Shown here piece after piece: positions 5,803-6,840 of a stretch of DNA of 6,840 nucleotides; the first letter of the stretch is position 1, and each line of letters starts with the position of its first letter. Under the pieces are notes generated by a model that was given only the letters and a program-made list of their open reading frames with translations, had not been told where the DNA came from and did not search any database. Source of the stretch: Gammaproteobacteria bacterium (GTDB lineage: Bacteria > Pseudomonadota > Gammaproteobacteria > Arenicellales > JAOTYS01); contig JAOTYS010000257.1 of assembly GCA_029861795.1 (NCBI GenBank), positions 1 through 6,840 on the forward strand, given 5' to 3'. A program made the position numbers and the translations under genes.

Positions 5803-6840
5803 ATGACAGTATCAAGCGCACAAAAGCAAGATCGCCCTACGGAGTTGCTACCATCGACCCATCCTTTGGATCCGCTCACCGCCGACGAGATTCGAACAGC
5901 GGTGGCCATGCTGCGTGACAGCGGCGTCGCCCACGACAAAACTCGTTTTATTACAGTTACCCTGGAAGAGCCGACCAAAGACGCCTTGCTCGTGTGGACA
6001 CCCGGCAACGTGCTCGACCGCCAGGCGTTCACTGTACTGCTCGACAACAACAGTGGCAAAACCATTGAGGCGTTGGTGTCGTTGACCCAACAAAAGGTAC
6101 TGAGTCACGAACACATCCCTGATGTTCAGCCGGCGATCGTGTTGGACGAGTTCTTCGAGTGCGAAGAGGCGCTCAAGCAAGATAAAGACTTTCAGGAGGC
6201 GTTGCGTAAGCGTGGCATTACCGATTTTGAGTTGTTGATGATCGATCCGTGGTCGGCAGGCGACTATGGCGATGAGCGCGAACGGCGCTACCGTTTGGCG
6301 CGCACTCTGACTTGGACCCGGAAGGAGGCTGGGGACAACGGCTACGCACATCCTGTATTGGGTCTCATGGCTTGGATTGATCTCAACACTATGAAGGTGA
6401 TCCACCTAGAGGATACCGGTGTGGTACCACTGCCAGAACAGTCCGGCAACTACGCGGCACGCTACTTCGAAGGCAAGTTTCGCGAGGGACCTAAGCCACT
6501 GGAGATCGTTCAACCCGAAGGCCCAAGTTTTACCGTTGATGGTTACAGTGTTGAATGGTTGGGATGGTCGTTTCGCATCGGATTTACCGCTCGGGAAGGT
6601 TTAGTGTTACATCGGATTGGTTATACCGATCCGGCGCAAGACAACCGTCTGCGATCCGTCATCCACCGCGCTTCAGTCTCGGAGATGGTTGTGCCTTATG
6701 GAGATCCGGACATTAGCTACGCACGCCGCAACGCCTTCGATGTAGGCGAGTACGGTATAGGCTTATTCGCCAATTCCCTAGAGCTTGGCTGCGATTGCCT
6801 GGGTCTGATCCGTTATTTTGATGCGTACATGGCAACCGGC
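5803..6840 (+). CDS. Copper-containing primary amine oxidase, histamine/phenylethylamine oxidase type, N-terminal part (runs off the right edge)
   Basis: The visible 346 codons belong to a copper/topaquinone amine oxidase, which turns primary amines into aldehydes with release of ammonia and hydrogen peroxide. Residues from about 20 to 220 fit the two small N-terminal domains (N2 and N3). The catalytic domain then opens with QPEGPSFTVDG (about 237-247), HRASVSEMVVPYGDP (about 288-302) and NAFDVGEYGIG (310-320). Asp313 in that last motif is the expected catalytic base, matching Asp298 of the Arthrobacter globiformis enzyme. FANSLELGCDCLG (about 322-334) is typical of that actinobacterial-type group. 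The topaquinone tyrosine and copper histidines lie beyond the edge. There is no signal peptide and no E. coli TynA-type extra N-terminal domain, so it is probably cytoplasmic. GAGGT (5790-5794) precedes the ATG by eight bases, and an in-frame stop at 5794-5796 fixes the start. The substrate cannot be read from sequence. Confidence 0.92.
   Translation, partial: MTVSSAQKQDRPTELLPSTHPLDPLTADEIRTAVAMLRDSGVAHDKTRFITVTLEEPTKDALLVWTPGNVLDRQAFTVLLDNNSGKTIEALVSLTQQKVLSHEHIPDVQPAIVLDEFFECEEALKQDKDFQEALRKRGITDFELLMIDPWSAGDYGDERERRYRLARTLTWTRKEAGDNGYAHPVLGLMAWIDLNTMKVIHLEDTGVVPLPEQSGNYAARYFEGKFREGPKPLEIVQPEGPSFTVDGYSVEWLGWSFRIGFTAREGLVLHRIGYTDPAQDNRLRSVIHRASVSEMVVPYGDPDISYARRNAFDVGEYGIGLFANSLELGCDCLGLIRYFDAYMATG

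Overview
The window reads as chromosomal DNA of moderate GC content from a Gram-negative bacterium, most likely a gammaproteobacterium. The evidence is a histidine-degradation cluster of the HutF/HutG type, an outer-membrane beta-barrel gene remnant with a signal peptide, and a GloA-type glyoxalase. No insertion sequence, CRISPR array, tRNA or rRNA is visible.

Layout from left to right. At the left edge, on the minus strand, is the N-terminal part of an RDD-family membrane protein (1-341). A gene-free stretch of about 410 bp follows (342-752). It holds a strikingly AT-rich core (461-530) and a compact cluster of DnaA-box-like 9-mers, one matching the TTATCCACA consensus exactly, so it looks like a replication origin or another DnaA-binding locus. 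Next, on the minus strand, is a hutF-hutG operon (2927 down to 753). Divergent from it across a 228-bp regulatory gap is hutI (3156-4376, plus strand). That gap contains three consecutive perfect palindromes. HutI makes formiminoglutamate, HutF deiminates it to N-formylglutamate, and HutG hydrolyses that to glutamate and formate, so the three genes cover the last three steps of the five-step histidine pathway. HutH and HutU, for the first two steps, are not in the window.

Convergent with hutI is a lactoylglutathione lyase gene (4478-4897, minus). Upstream of it on the same strand is a decayed outer-membrane beta-barrel gene, broken by a clear frameshift and probably by others (4921-5479). Divergent from that remnant, after a 323-bp non-coding gap, is the N-terminal 346 codons of a copper amine oxidase of the Arthrobacter histamine/phenylethylamine oxidase type (5803 to the right edge). 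Its presence near hut genes suggests, without proving, a locus for histidine and biogenic-amine use.

No wholly new system is evident. The least explained signals are the DnaA-box/AT-rich region, the palindrome array between hutF and hutI, and the decayed porin-like gene.
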